64,000 nucleotides of DNA from Actinoplanes octamycinicus (GCF_014205225.1 NZ_JACHNB010000001.1:6615501-6679500), one strand, 5' to 3'. Positions 8,034 through 19,300 are shown, numbered from the stretch's first letter. The notes: generated from the letters alone by a model not told the origin. Numbers and translations: made by a program.

Positions 8034-8513
8034 ATGTCCCATGCCTCAGGCGACGTGGCCGCGAGTGACCCGCTGGCGGTCATGGTCCTGTCGTACCTGG
8101 ACGATCCCGAGATCGATCTGCATGCGGACAATCCGGAAGTCGAGCGTCGACTGAACACTTGGCACTACAGTCTGCCGATCGGCTTCGACCTCGCCGCTGT
8201 TGCCGCCGCGCTGCAACACGTCGTTCGGCAGTTGTCGAAGCGACACAGCGGCCGACCTGGCACCTTCTACTGCTGGTACGACGAACAGGCGGGGCAGCTC
8301 CGCTGCTCCTTGACATCCAAGACGGTCGACGAGCTCCCGTTCGGAGGTCGTTACAGACCGACACCCGATGTCACCGATGTACTTGGCCTTGCCGCCTCCG
8401 ATGCGCAGCCGGGAACCATTCCCTGGGACGAGCTGACCGAGGTTGAAGACTCGGCTGAATCCAGCCAGCGGACTCCGGATCCGTTTCCTGTGTGGGCCGC
8501 TGCCCTTTCCTGA
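8034..8513 (+). CDS. Hypothetical acidic protein, 159 aa
   Basis: Family not recognised. The protein is strongly acidic, with no signal or membrane segment. The centre (PIGFDLAAVAAALQHVVRQL, then GTFYCWYDEQAGQLRCSLTS) suggests a small alpha/beta fold. ATG 8034 is preferred, with CGGAG at 8023-8027; ATG 8028 and 7998 are in frame. G/C bias at third positions is weaker than in its neighbours. It stands alone between a decayed gene and a tRNA-like fragment, so it may be recently acquired. Confidence 0.6.
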   Translation: MSHASGDVAASDPLAVMVLSYLDDPEIDLHADNPEVERRLNTWHYSLPIGFDLAAVAAALQHVVRQLSKRHSGRPGTFYCWYDEQAGQLRCSLTSKTVDELPFGGRYRPTPDVTDVLGLAASDAQPGTIPWDELTEVEDSAESSQRTPDPFPVWAAALS

Positions 8514-8568
8514 AGCCGCTCATGTTCGCCGCTCGGAGCCGTACTCATTACGTCGCTGAGCGGGCGCG

Positions 8569-8618
8569 CCGGGCTACCGGACTCGAACCGGCTCATGCCT
8601 CCGCAGGCGACAGCCTGC
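8569..8618 (-). other. tRNA-like 3' fragment (T-arm and acceptor strand)
   Basis: Read on the minus strand, GCCGG-TTCGAGT-CCGGT (8592-8576) forms a perfect T-stem and a canonical seven-base T-loop, followed by AGCCCGG as a possible acceptor strand. Upstream, a GCAGG/CCTGC stem (8618-8603) has a six-base loop, but no matching 5' acceptor strand or D-arm can be found and the variable region is ten bases. It is therefore not a working tRNA; it looks like the 3' part of one, as left by integrative elements, or chance similarity. The rest of 8514-8815 shows nothing coding. Confidence 0.3.
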
Positions 8619-8815
8619 ATCGTGGGCAACATAATTGAATATGACGCACCCTTCCCATGTGCCTTTGCCCGGCGCGCGGAAGGACGGTAGCGCATGGTCA
8701 CTGGAGAGGCGAGTCCATCTCAGCGGGACGCCCCGTCCATGCTTACCGGTGTCGATCTCCGGACCGGCGGCGCCGGGGCTCGCTTTGGCTTGATCGGCTC
8801 CTCTAGCATGCTCGC

Positions 8816-9277
8816 ATGGTGAAGACGGCGGCCGTGACCGGTGCGGCTCTGGTCCTGCTCGCCGGCGGTGGCGTCGGGGCGGCGCGATGGCACGACGCCC
8901 AGGTGGCGCAGTGCCACGACCGCAGTGCGCAGTTCGCCACCGCCGACGTGCTGGCCCGCGTCCCACCCGGCTTCCGTGCCGACGAGGTCGTCGCCGGCTG
9001 CCAGTTCGACCCGCTCGTGGCCGCCGCCGGCCGGCAGGTCACCAGCCGGGCGGTCACCGACGATGACACCCCGGCGATCACCGCGTACTACCGCGCGGCG
9101 CTGGCCGGCTGGGAGTTCTCCGGCTGGACCCCGGAGCCCGGCGAGAACGCGGCTCTTCTCTGCGCCCGCAAGGAGTCCGCCGCCGGCACGATGTACGTCA
9201 GCGTCACCCCCGGCCTGCCCGGCACCTACGACGTGCTGCTGACCGACGCCGACGGCCACGGCGGCCGCTGCCACTGA
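8816..9277 (+). CDS. Membrane-anchored or secreted hypothetical protein, 153 aa
   Basis: Residues 4-24 (AAVTGAALVLLAGGGVGAARW) form a signal peptide or membrane anchor. The rest is extracellular by prediction and contains four cysteines spread in pairs (QCHDR, AGCQFD, LLCARK, GRCH), which may form disulfides. No family is recognised. ATG 8816 is preceded at six bases by TAGCAT (8804-8809), the local leaderless pattern. Confidence 0.7.
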   Translation: MVKTAAVTGAALVLLAGGGVGAARWHDAQVAQCHDRSAQFATADVLARVPPGFRADEVVAGCQFDPLVAAAGRQVTSRAVTDDDTPAITAYYRAALAGWEFSGWTPEPGENAALLCARKESAAGTMYVSVTPGLPGTYDVLLTDADGHGGRCH

Positions 9278-9335
9278 CGCGTCCGGCGCCGGGCCGCCGG
9301 TCACGTCACCGGCTTCCCGGGCGGAGCGGCGGACC

Positions 9336-9500
9336 TCACGATGAGGCTCGTCCAGCTCGGCGGCGGTGATGAGCTCTCCGCGTCGAGTTCGTCGAAGAGT
9401 CGTCGACCTTCTCGATGTCATCTCCGGACAGCCAGAGCTGCGGTCTGCCGTCCTCGTTCGTGTCGATCCGGAACGGGGCCAGTCGAAGATCATCGGTCAT
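9336..9500 (-). CDS. Possible small protein, 54 aa
   Basis: A 54-codon frame from ATG 9500. The first 33 residues (MTDDLRLAPFRIDTNEDG, then RPQLWLSGDDIEKVDD) have the composition of real protein; the Arg- and Ser-rich tail does not, so the gene may be truncated or frameshifted. No ribosome site is clear. It fills most of the 344-base gap between two oppositely oriented genes, in which I see nothing else. Confidence 0.35.
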   Translation of the reverse strand: MTDDLRLAPFRIDTNEDGRPQLWLSGDDIEKVDDSSTNSTRRAHHRRRAGRASS

Positions 9501-9621
9501 TCCGGGATGGAGAACCCGTGCGGCGCCCGTGCCGGGAGGCGCGGGCGCCGGGTCGGTGAACAGAGCCCCAGGGAGATGTCCGGCCACCACGGGCTGCGAG
9601 TGATCACACCCGACAGGCTGC

Positions 9622-10482
9622 CTAGCCGCCGATCCTGTCCAGGACGAAGGCGCCGGCCACCCGGTTGTACTTGCGGGTGTAACCGAGGTGGACAGCGACA
9701 TTCCGGCCGCCGGCGCAGAAGTTGTCGCCGGTGTCGCAGAAGGACTGGGTGCGGTCCGCGAAAGCGTCCAGGGCCGCGTCGGCACCGCGCGGGAACAGGC
9801 CGCGGGTCCGTGAGGTGCCCGCGTTGAAAGGCTTTCCCGGTACGAACCGCGGGTCACCCATCAGCACCACCGCGACCACCCGGTCGGCGATGCCGGCGTG
9901 GATAGCGTCGGCACGGGTGAACCCGGCGACCCGGCCGGTGCCGGCCAGCACGTCGCCGATCACGTGCGCTCCCTGCGAGTACCCCATCAGGACGATCTTG
10001 GTGGCCGGGCAGGCGGCGGTGGTGTCGGTGAGCTGCTTGGTGAGGGCGCGGGTGCCGGCCGCGACGCTCGGTGGGTAGGGGTTCAGCAGGGCCGGGTAGT
10101 CGGTCGCCTCGGTGGTGACGCTCTGCTTGCTGTCCCGGGTGACGGCCCGGGCCAGCGAGCCGATGATGCCGGTGCCGGGCGCCTCGGTGGACGCCCGGGT
10201 CACGATGATCTTCACGTCGGAGCACCCGGCGGCGCGGGTCCCGGCGCTTCCCCCGCTCGACACCCCGGCACGTCCCGAGCCCGAGGTCCCGGCACGTCCG
10301 GTGGCCGACGACCCGGCACGTCCGGTGGCCGGCGACCCGGTGGCGCCGGTGGCTTCGGCTCCCGCTCGGGTCCGGGCTCCCGGGATGGTCGCGGCGAAGC
10401 TGTTCTGCACCACGACCAAGGCCCCGGCCGTCACCGCGGCGACCACGCCGCCCAGCGCGATCCGCTTCCGCTTGCTGGTCAT
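9622..10482 (-). CDS. Secreted cutinase-family serine esterase
   Basis: A 286-residue exported enzyme. Residues 1-28 are a signal peptide ending near FAATIP. A Gly/Ala/Ser/Arg-rich linker of imperfect ATGRAG repeats (about 35-70) leads to the cutinase domain. The nucleophile motif is GYSQG, the acid lies in FCDTGDNFCAGG, and the His is in VAVHLGYTRKY near the end; paired cysteines are as in the family. Cutinases hydrolyse cutin or other lipid polyesters outside the cell. ATG 10482 has GAGAGGGG upstream. A perfect inverted repeat sits 20 bases upstream. It is preceded on the same strand by another esterase-like gene. Confidence 0.88.
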   Translation of the reverse strand: MTSKRKRIALGGVVAAVTAGALVVVQNSFAATIPGARTRAGAEATGATGSPATGRAGSSATGRAGTSGSGRAGVSSGGSAGTRAAGCSDVKIIVTRASTEAPGTGIIGSLARAVTRDSKQSVTTEATDYPALLNPYPPSVAAGTRALTKQLTDTTAACPATKIVLMGYSQGAHVIGDVLAGTGRVAGFTRADAIHAGIADRVVAVVLMGDPRFVPGKPFNAGTSRTRGLFPRGADAALDAFADRTQSFCDTGDNFCAGGRNVAVHLGYTRKYNRVAGAFVLDRIGG

Positions 10483-10502
10483 GACCACACCCCTCTCGCT
10501 CC

Positions 10503-10523
10503 ATTTGCACTGGTGGTGCAAAT
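10503..10523. promoter_or_regulatory. Inverted repeat ATTTGCAC-n5-GTGCAAAT upstream of the cutinase gene
   Basis: Perfect 8-bp arms (10503-10510 and 10516-10523) around TGGTG, 21 bases upstream of the cutinase ATG. Its A/T-rich arms do not look like a terminator; operator is the better reading. Confidence 0.55.
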
Positions 10524-10569
10524 ACGTGCCGGGAGATACGGCGGCGGGGCGGCGAGAGTTCATTTCCGG

Positions 10570-11358
10570 TCAGCCGGAGGTGGGCACGTGCTTCCGGAGG
10601 AAGTCCAGGATGCGCTGCGCGGTGGCCGGATAGTCCGGGTCGCCGGGGTTGAGGTACTGGCCGTGGCCGGCGCCGGTGACCGTGACGAACTGTTTCGGCC
10701 AGCGGACCGCGTCGTAGGCGGCCCGGCCGGCCTCGATCGGGACCACCGGGTCCCGGTCGCCGTGCAGGAACAGGATCGGCGCGGCCGGGCCGGCGAAGGC
10801 GGTCGACGGGCGCCGGCCGGCCACCGACACCGCGGCCCGCAGCGCCGGCGAGTGCCCCTTCCGGAACAGGCCGAGCGTGGTGGTGCCGCCGGCCGAGAAG
10901 CCGACCGCCGCCACGTGCTCGCCGTCCAGGTGCTCGGCCAGGTCCCCGGCGACCAGCTGCTTCAGCACGTGGGCCGCGTCGGCCGGCTGCCGCCGGATGT
11001 CGTCGCGGTCCACCTCGACGTGCGCGTTGGTGTGCGGGTACGCCGGCGCGGCCACCACGTACCCGGCCCGGGCCCAGGTGGTGGCCAGCGGCGCGAACTG
11101 TTCCGGCAGCCCGTTCAGGCCGTGGCTGAACAGGATGATCGGGTGCCGCCCGGCGGCGATCCCGGTGCCGTCCGGCCCGCTGGCGTACCAAAGGGTGGTC
11201 GGCAGTGGCCGGTCCTTGCCGCGGGCGAAGGCCACCACCCGGGTGACGATCCGCGGCCCGGTGGCGGCCGGCGGGTTGGCCTGCGCCCGCGGTCCGGCGC
11301 CGCACCCGCCCACCAGCAGCAGGGCCGCCGCCGCCATGATCACCCCGAGTCCCCGCAT
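10570..11358 (-). CDS. Alpha/beta hydrolase lipoprotein
   Basis: A 262-residue exported protein with a lipobox LLLVGGC near residue 19. The catalytic triad of the alpha/beta hydrolase fold is visible: nucleophile in GFSAGGTT, Asp in HGDRDPVVP, His in GAGHGQY. The HPIILFSHGLNG segment forms the oxyanion region. It resembles the chlorophyllase/PET-hydrolase-like esterases. It lies 87 bases upstream of the cutinase gene on the same strand, so two extracellular ester hydrolases may be expressed together, although an operator-like repeat between them suggests the cutinase also has its own control. Confidence 0.8.
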   Translation of the reverse strand: MRGLGVIMAAAALLLVGGCGAGPRAQANPPAATGPRIVTRVVAFARGKDRPLPTTLWYASGPDGTGIAAGRHPIILFSHGLNGLPEQFAPLATTWARAGYVVAAPAYPHTNAHVEVDRDDIRRQPADAAHVLKQLVAGDLAEHLDGEHVAAVGFSAGGTTTLGLFRKGHSPALRAAVSVAGRRPSTAFAGPAAPILFLHGDRDPVVPIEAGRAAYDAVRWPKQFVTVTGAGHGQYLNPGDPDYPATAQRILDFLRKHVPTSG

Positions 11359-11425
11359 GCCGCGGAACGCTAATCACGGGCATCGAGCGACGGAACCGGC
11401 GTTCCGGACGATTTCCCGGGACCGA

Positions 11426-11842
11426 TCAGCCGACGGCCTGCCGGATCAGGCCGGCGATCCGCTTCTCGTCGGTGGCGCTCAGCGCGGTCAGCGCGTAGGA
11501 GACCGGCCAGAACGCGCCGTCGTCGAGCCTCGCCTCGTCGTTGAAGCCGAGCGTCGCGTACCGGGACTTGAACTTGGCGGCCGGCTGGAAGAAGCAGACC
11601 AGCTTGCCGTCGCGGGCGTAGGCCGGCATGCCGTACCAGAGCTTGGGGGTCAGCTCCGGCGCGGTCTCGGTGACGATCGCGTGCAGCCGCTCGGCCAGCG
11701 CCCGGTCGGCGTCGCCCATCTCGGCGATCTTCGCCAGCACCTCGGCCTCCGGGTCCGCCTTGGCCCGCGATCCGCGGCGGGCCGTGCGCACCTCGCCGGC
11801 CCGCTCCTTCATGGCGGCGCGCTCTTCCTCGGTGAAGTTCAT
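11426..11842 (-). CDS. DUF1801 (YdhG-like) family protein
   Basis: A 138-residue soluble protein. Residues 40-135 match the YdhG/DUF1801 pattern: the helix RALAERLHAIVTETAPELTPK followed by LWYGMPAYARDGKLVCFFQPAAKF and a C-terminal helix (TDEKRIAGLIRQAV). Some relatives are called iron chaperones by similarity to frataxin-like folds; a biochemical role is not established for actinobacterial members. The N-terminus is a charged helix, EEERAAMKERAGEVR. A GGGAGA ribosome site precedes ATG 11842. Confidence 0.75.
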   Translation of the reverse strand: MNFTEEERAAMKERAGEVRTARRGSRAKADPEAEVLAKIAEMGDADRALAERLHAIVTETAPELTPKLWYGMPAYARDGKLVCFFQPAAKFKSRYATLGFNDEARLDDGAFWPVSYALTALSATDEKRIAGLIRQAVG

Positions 11843-12027
11843 GACTGTTCTCCCTGTCCCGGCGACGCGTCCCTCGCGATGTCGTGCCCTCAGCCTCGCC
11901 TGCCGCCCACCACGGACACATCCGTGCTCACCACGGAGCCGGCACGGAGCAACCCGATGGACCGGGGCGGGCGGCGATCACGGGAAAAGCCGCGAACCGC
12001 CCATCCCGGCTCATACGCTGGTCACCG

Positions 12028-12423
12028 ATGAGAGCAGACAGTCATGCCCGGGGCGAGGTCCACGTGGCGTTCGACCCGCTTCCCGCCGACGACCCGGTGA
12101 TCAGCCGGATGCGGGTGACCCGGACCTACACCGGTGACCTGGCCGGCACCGGCACCGGCCAGGTGCTCAGCGTGGCCACGGCGATCGAGGGGTCCGCCGC
12201 CTACCTCTGCCTCGAACGGGTCGACGCCGAGCTGCACGGCCGGCGCGGCACCTTCCTGCTGCAGCACTGTGGCCGGATCGACCGCGGCCGCCGGAGCCTG
12301 ACCGTCACGGTGGTCCCGGACTCCGGCACCGAGGACCTGCTCGGCCTGCGCGGCGAGCTGAGCCTGGAGGATCTCGGCGCCCGTCACCGGTACACCTTCG
12401 ACTTCAGCCTGCGGACCGGGTGA
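12028..12423 (+). CDS. DUF3224-type beta-barrel protein
   Basis: A 131-residue protein with alternating strands and the DUF3224 pattern (allene-oxide-cyclase-like barrel): [20 protein letters not shown] near the start, [11 protein letters not shown] in the centre and a Tyr/Phe-rich end. Function unknown; it may bind a small hydrophobic ligand. Start ATG 12028 has no ribosome site and an upstream CATACGCT, so it may be leaderless. Its last 20 bases overlap the 3' end of the convergent hutI gene. Confidence 0.7.
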   Translation: MRADSHARGEVHVAFDPLPADDPVISRMRVTRTYTGDLAGTGTGQVLSVATAIEGSAAYLCLERVDAELHGRRGTFLLQHCGRIDRGRRSLTVTVVPDSGTEDLLGLRGELSLEDLGARHRYTFDFSLRTG

Positions 12424-13576
12424 CCTCCGGCTGCCACCTGGTGGCCCGGCGACCGCCCTGCCAGACCGCCTTGACCAGGTGGACGCCGGGCCGGTAGGCG
12501 AGGTGCACGAAGGACGGCGCGTCGAGCAGCACGAGGTCGGCCCGCGCGCCGGGGGTGAGGTGCCCGACGTCGGTGCGGCGCAGCGCCCGGGCACCGCCGG
12601 CGGTGGCCGCGAGCAGCGCCTCGGTCGGGGTCATCCGCATCTCGCGGACCGCCAGGGCGATGCAGAAGGGCATCGAGCTGGTGTACGACGACCCGGGGTT
12701 GCAGTCCGTCGCGATCGCGTAGCCGACCCCGGCGTCGCGCAGCCGCCCGATGTCCGGGAACGGTTGCCGGGTGGAGAACTCGGCGCCGGGCACGAAGGTC
12801 GCCACGGTCGCCGAGCCGGCCAGCGCGTCGACGTCCGCGTCGGTCAGGAACGTGCAGTGGTCGACGCTGGCCGCGCCGAGTTCGACGCCGAGCCGTGCCG
12901 CGCCGGACGGCCCGAGCTGGTTGGCGTGCATCCGCACCCCGAGCCCGCAGGCCGCCCCGGCGGACAGGATGGTCCGGGCCTGGTCGACGTCGAAGGCGCC
13001 GCGGTCGCAGAACACGTCGATCCACCGGGCGATCCCGGCCACCTCGTCGAGCATCTCGCCGGCGACCAGGTCGACGTAGGCGGCCGGCTGGTACTCGGCC
13101 GGGACGACGTGCGCGCCCAGGAAGGTGGTCTCGGTGGTGAACCGGGCCGCGATCGCCAGGCTGCGGCGTTCGTCCTCGACGGTCAGCCCGTACCCGGACT
13201 TGATCTCGATGGTCGTGGTGCCGGAGCGCAGTGCCTCGTCGAGCAGCCGCCCGGTGTGCGCGGCCAGCTCCTCGTCGGACGCGGCCCGGGTCGCGGCGAC
13301 GGTCCGCCGGATGCCGCCGGCGGTGTAGGGCTGCCCGGACATCCGCGCGTCGAACTCGTCCGCCCGGTCCCCGGCGAAGACCAGGTGCGAGTGGCTGTCC
13401 ACGAAGCCGGGCACCACGGCCGCGCCCTCGGCGTCGACGGCGGTGTCGGCCGCCGGAGCGGCCGTGCGCGGCCCGGCCCAGGCGACCTGGCCGTCGTCGA
13501 TCACCAGGGCGGCGTCACGCAGGATGCCCGCCGGCCCGGTGAACAGCTCGCCGATGTTCGTGATCAGTTCGCTCAT
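12404..13576 (-). CDS. hutI: Imidazolonepropionase
   Basis: A 390-residue amidohydrolase-superfamily enzyme that hydrolyses 4-imidazolone-5-propionate to N-formimidoyl-L-glutamate, step three of histidine breakdown. Metal and substrate motifs: [37 protein letters not shown] and [13 protein letters not shown] 13576 overlaps the stop of hutF (ATGA), making it the last gene of a coupled hut operon. Its 3' end overlaps the convergent DUF3224 gene by 20 bases. Confidence 0.95.
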   Translation of the reverse strand: MSELITNIGELFTGPAGILRDAALVIDDGQVAWAGPRTAAPAADTAVDAEGAAVVPGFVDSHSHLVFAGDRADEFDARMSGQPYTAGGIRRTVAATRAASDEELAAHTGRLLDEALRSGTTTIEIKSGYGLTVEDERRSLAIAARFTTETTFLGAHVVPAEYQPAAYVDLVAGEMLDEVAGIARWIDVFCDRGAFDVDQARTILSAGAACGLGVRMHANQLGPSGAARLGVELGAASVDHCTFLTDADVDALAGSATVATFVPGAEFSTRQPFPDIGRLRDAGVGYAIATDCNPGSSYTSSMPFCIALAVREMRMTPTEALLAATAGGARALRRTDVGHLTPGARADLVLLDAPSFVHLAYRPGVHLVKAVWQGGRRATRWQPEVTRSAG

Positions 13577-14799
13577 CCGGTCACCTTCGCCTCGATCAGG
13601 GAGAACAGCCGGACCGCCCGGTCCAGGTCGGGCCGCCCGCGCAGCACGCCGTCGGTGATCACCGTGCGCACGTCGGCCGCGGTCGCGCTCATCAGCAGTT
13701 CCGCCGGGTGGGTGCCGAGCGTCCGGACCGAACCGGTGTCGATCTCGACCAGGCCCTCCCCGGAGGCGCCGGCCGCCCACAGCTCGGCCGGGCTGAACAC
13801 CCCGCGCCGCCCGGACGCCAGCCGGGCCCCGCGCTCCAGCAGCCGCAGCTCCTCGAACGGGTCCACGGTCACGTTCTGGTCGGACCCGACGGTGATCCGC
13901 GCCCCGGCGTCGGCCAGGTCGCGGGCCCGGCCCAGCCCGTCGCCGAGGTCGCCCTCGGTGGACGGGCACATCGAGACGGTCACCCGGGCCGCGCCGAGGG
14001 TGGCCACGTCCGCGTCGGTCAGGTGGGTGGCGTGCACCACGGTGGTCCGCGGCGACAGCGCCCCGGCCGACTCCAGGAGCCCGGTCGGGGTCAGGCCGGT
14101 CGCCGCGAGGCAGTCCGCGTTCTCGGCCGGCTGCTCGGAGAGGTGCACGTGCAGCGGGACGTCGCCGGGCAGGCCGGCCACGGCTTCGCGCAGCGCGTCC
14201 GGCGGGACCGCCCGTACCGAATGGAAGGCCGCGCCCAGCGTGGCCCCGGACAGGACCGACCGCAGGTCGTGCCAGCGGTCCAGCCAGCGGGCCACGCTGC
14301 CGTCGCCGAAGCGGCGCTGCTCGTCCCGCAGCGGCTGCCCGAACCCGCCGGTCAGGTAGAGCGTGTCGAGCAGGGTGAGCCGGATGCCGGCCTCGGTGGC
14401 GGCCGCGGCCAGCGCCAGCTCCATCTCGTGCCGGGGATAGGGCTGCCCGGACGTGGTGTGGTGCAGGTAGTGGAACTCGCAGACCGAGGTGTAGCCGGCC
14501 GCCACCATTTCGCCGTAGACCAGCAGCGCCACCTCGAACATCAGGTCCGGGTCGAGGGACTGGGCGACGGCGTACATCCGCTGGCGCCACTCCCAGAAGT
14601 CGCCGCCGCCGGCGTTGGTCCGCCCGCGCAGCAGCCGGTGGAAGGCGTGCGAGTGGGTGTTCGCGAACCCCGGGACGACGGTGCCCAGCCGCAGGTCGGC
14701 GGGCGTGTCCGGGGTGCCGTCGGTGACCGTCCCGCGGTGGATCAGCACGTTCTCCCGGACCGTGTCGGGCAGCACGAGCCGCCGGGCGAAGATCCTCAC
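13573..14799 (-). CDS. hutF: Formimidoylglutamate deiminase
   Basis: A 408-residue amidohydrolase that removes ammonia from N-formimidoyl-glutamate to give N-formyl-glutamate. Motifs: [15 protein letters not shown] for the first metal pair, [15 protein letters not shown], and the last Asp in [15 protein letters not shown]. Presence of HutF and absence of HutG-type formiminoglutamase shows that the five-step route via N-formyl-glutamate is used. Start GTG 14799 overlaps the stop of the M20 gene (GTGA). Confidence 0.92.
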   Translation of the reverse strand: MRIFARRLVLPDTVRENVLIHRGTVTDGTPDTPADLRLGTVVPGFANTHSHAFHRLLRGRTNAGGGDFWEWRQRMYAVAQSLDPDLMFEVALLVYGEMVAAGYTSVCEFHYLHHTTSGQPYPRHEMELALAAAATEAGIRLTLLDTLYLTGGFGQPLRDEQRRFGDGSVARWLDRWHDLRSVLSGATLGAAFHSVRAVPPDALREAVAGLPGDVPLHVHLSEQPAENADCLAATGLTPTGLLESAGALSPRTTVVHATHLTDADVATLGAARVTVSMCPSTEGDLGDGLGRARDLADAGARITVGSDQNVTVDPFEELRLLERGARLASGRRGVFSPAELWAAGASGEGLVEIDTGSVRTLGTHPAELLMSATAADVRTVITDGVLRGRPDLDRAVRLFSLIEAKVTG

Positions 14800-16006
14800 G
14801 TCAGGTCGGCCAGGCAGGCGGCCAGGGCCGTGACACCCCGGGAGATGTCCGCGTCGCTGGCGGTCTCGGCGGGCGCGTGCGAGACGCCTTCCGGATTGCG
14901 TACGAAAAGCATCGCCGAAGGCGCGAAAGCGGCCAGCACCCCCGCGTCGTGTCCGGCGCCGGTCGGGATCCGGGGAATGCCGCCGAGCACGCCGTCGAGC
15001 CGATCGGTGAGCTGCTGGTCGAAGGCGACCCGCGAGGAGAACGACTCCTCCTGGACCGTCACGGCGCAGCCCTCCGCCGCGGCGGCCCGGGAAGCCGCCG
15101 CGGAGACCGCCGCGACCAGGTCACGGACCTCCCGGTCGTGCTCGGCGCGGGCGTCGAGCCAGAGCACCACCTCGGAGGCGATCGCGTTGGTGCCGCCCGG
15201 CGTCACGGTCAACCGCCCGACGGTGGCCCGGGCGTGCGCCTCGGTCGGCGCGTCGACCGCGGCCTGCCGGACCGCCTTGATCACGTCGGCTGCGACCACG
15301 ACCGGGTCCCGCCGCGACGACAGCTCGGTGGATCCGGCGTGGTCGCCGCGCCCGGTGATCCGCAGCGACCACCGGCCGTGCGCCAGGATGGTGGTCGCCA
15401 GGCCGAGCGGCGCGCCCAGCGGCGCGAGCTGTTTGCCCTGCTCGACGTGGAGTTCGACGACCACGCCGACGCGGGCGAGCCGGTCCGGGTCGGCGCCGGC
15501 CCCGGCCGGGTCGATGCCGTTCTCGGCCAGCACGTCGCGCAGCCGGTGCCCGCCCGCGTCGGTCAGGTCGAGGGCCCTGTCGGCCGGCAGCACGCCGGTG
15601 AGCAGCCGGGAGCCGAGGCAGGCGACGCCGAACCGGGCGCCCTCCTCCTCGGCGAACACCACGACCGCCACCGACCGGGCCGGCTGGTGCCCGGCCGCGC
15701 GCAGCCGGGACACCGCCTCCAGGGCGCTGACCACGCCGAGCGGCCCGTCCAGGGCGCCGCCGCCGGGCACCGAGTCGAGGTGGCTACCGGTGATCACCGC
15801 GGGGTAGGCCGGGCCGGCGGCCGGGTGCCACCAGGCCCACAGGTTGGCGTTGCCGTCCCGCTCCACCTCCAGGCCCAGGTTCTTGGCCGTGCTGACGAAC
15901 CATTCGCGCAGCTCACGGTCGGCGTCGTCGAGCAGGTGCCGGGAGTGCCCGCCGCGGACCGGGTCCCGGCCGATGCCGTCGATCTCGGCCAGCATGGCCG
16001 GGGCGG

Positions 16007-16010
<4 letters not shown>
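14796..16010 (-). CDS. M20-family amidohydrolase (allantoate amidohydrolase-like) in the hut operon
   Basis: A 404-residue zinc hydrolase of the M20 amidase group, normally annotated as allantoate or N-carbamoyl amino acid amidohydrolase. Metal-binding and active-site motifs: [35 protein letters not shown], and GHDAG near the end. It lies inside the hut operon with 4-base overlaps on both sides (GTG 16010 with the hutU stop; its stop with the hutF start). The same order occurs in Streptomyces. Since no N-formylglutamate deformylase gene is nearby, I infer that it hydrolyses N-formyl-L-glutamate to glutamate and formate; this is not proven by sequence. Confidence 0.8.
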
Positions 16011-17677
<1,667 letters not shown>

Positions 17678-17689
17678 GACAAGTGCCTC

Positions 17690-19246
17690 TCAGAGCAGGG
17701 GTCCGGCGGCGTCCAGCACCGCACCGGAGCGGACCGCGGCGGCGATCGCCGCGATTTCGGGGGCCAGGAAGCGGTCGGTGCCGGGTCCGCTGACCTCGTC
17801 GCGGATCAGCCGGATCACCGCACCGGTGGCCGTGCCGGGCAGCAGCGGGGCGCGCAGGTCGATGCCCCGGGCAGCCGTCATGATCTCGATGGCGAGGACC
17901 TGGGCCAGGGCGTCCACCGCCTTGCGCAGCTTGCGGGCGGCGGCCCAGCCCATCGACACGTGGTCCTCCTGCATGGCCGAGGACGGGATCGAGTCGACCG
18001 AGGCGGGCACCGCGAGGCGCTTCAGCTCGCTGGTGATCCCGGCCGCGGTGTACTGGGCGATCATCAGCCCGGAGTCGACGCCGACCTCGTCGGCCAGGAA
18101 CGGCGGCAGGCCGTGGCTGCGGTTCGGGTCGAGCATCCGGTCGGTGCGGCGCTCCGACATGCTGGCCACGTCGGCGATCGCGATGGCCAGGAAGTCCAGC
18201 ACGTAGGCGACCGGGGCGCCGTGGAAGTTGCCGTTCGACTCGACCCGCCCGTCCGGGGTGACCACCGGGTTGTCGACGGCCGAGGCCAGCTCCCGGCCGG
18301 CGATCAGCCGGGCGTGCTCGACCGTGTCCCGGGCCGCGCCGTGCACCTGCGGGGCGCAGCGCAGCGAGTACGCGTCCTGCACCCGGGTGCACTCCGGCCC
18401 CTTGTGGCTGGCGATCAGCGGCGAGTCGTGCAGCAGCGTGCGGAAGTTCGCGGCCGAGGCGGCCTGGCCCAGCTGCGGGCGCAGCGCCTGCAGGTCGGCG
18501 GCGAACACCGCGTCGGTGCCGAGCAGCGCCTCGACGCTCATCGCGGCGGCCAGGTCGGCGGTGGAGAGCAGCCGGTCCAGGTCGGCCAGGGCGAGGGCGA
18601 GGTGGCCGAGCATGCCGTCGGTGCCGTTGATCAGCGCCAGCCCCTCCTTCTCGGCCAGGGTGAGCGGGGTGATGCCGGCCTCGGCGAGCGCCTCGCCGCC
18701 GGTGACCAGGCGGCCGTCCGCGGTGCGGGCCTCGCCCTCACCCATCAGCACCAGCGCGCAGTGCGCGAGCGGGGCCAGGTCCCCGGAGCAGCCGAGCGAG
18801 CCGTACTCGTGGACGACCGGGGTGATCCCGGCGTTGAGCACCGCGGCGTAGGTCTCGGCGACCACCGGCCGGACCCCGGTGCGCCCGGTCAGCAGGGTGG
18901 ACAGGCGCAGCGTCATCAGCGCCCGGACCACCTCGCGCTCCACCTCCGGGCCGGAGCCGGCCGCGTGTGAGCGGACCAGGCTCTGCTGCAGCTGGGCGCG
19001 GCGGTCGGTGCTGATGAACTTGGTGGCGAGCGCGCCGAAGCCGGTGCTGATCCCGTAGTGCGGTTCGGTGTCGTCGGCGAGCGCCTCGATCAGCCGCCGG
19101 GTCTCGGCCACCCCGTCCAGGGCCTCTTTATCGATATCAATGGATGCGTTGTGGCGGGCGATCGCGACCACGTCGGCGAGCGACGGCGCACCGGCGCCGA
19201 GCCGCACGGACCGGGTCCGGCCAGAGGAAGGAGACGTGAAGGCCAT
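17690..19246 (-). CDS. hutH: Histidine ammonia-lyase
   Basis: A 518-residue enzyme that removes ammonia from L-histidine to give urocanate, the first step of the hut pathway. The MIO-forming tripeptide is Cys153-Ser154-Gly155 within GSLGCSGDLAPLAH, where most bacterial enzymes have Ala-Ser-Gly. Other family motifs are YGISTGFGALA, GTDGMLGHL and SIPSSAMQEDHVSMG. ATG 19246 is chosen; ATG 19264 is in frame and neither has a strong ribosome site. It is the first gene of the operon and is divergent from an IclR regulator, sharing a 70-base control region with it. Confidence 0.95.
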   Translation of the reverse strand: MAFTSPSSGRTRSVRLGAGAPSLADVVAIARHNASIDIDKEALDGVAETRRLIEALADDTEPHYGISTGFGALATKFISTDRRAQLQQSLVRSHAAGSGPEVEREVVRALMTLRLSTLLTGRTGVRPVVAETYAAVLNAGITPVVHEYGSLGCSGDLAPLAHCALVLMGEGEARTADGRLVTGGEALAEAGITPLTLAEKEGLALINGTDGMLGHLALALADLDRLLSTADLAAAMSVEALLGTDAVFAADLQALRPQLGQAASAANFRTLLHDSPLIASHKGPECTRVQDAYSLRCAPQVHGAARDTVEHARLIAGRELASAVDNPVVTPDGRVESNGNFHGAPVAYVLDFLAIAIADVASMSERRTDRMLDPNRSHGLPPFLADEVGVDSGLMIAQYTAAGITSELKRLAVPASVDSIPSSAMQEDHVSMGWAAARKLRKAVDALAQVLAIEIMTAARGIDLRAPLLPGTATGAVIRLIRDEVSGPGTDRFLAPEIAAIAAAVRSGAVLDAAGPLL

Positions 19247-19300
19247 GAGGCGATCCGAACACATCCGCCAGGGGTCCGGGAGGGCGTGGCGTCAACTGGT

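Noticed and set aside
8569..8618. Functional tRNA gene
   Set aside because: No 5' acceptor strand, no D-arm, a six-base anticodon loop and an unusual ten-base variable region.
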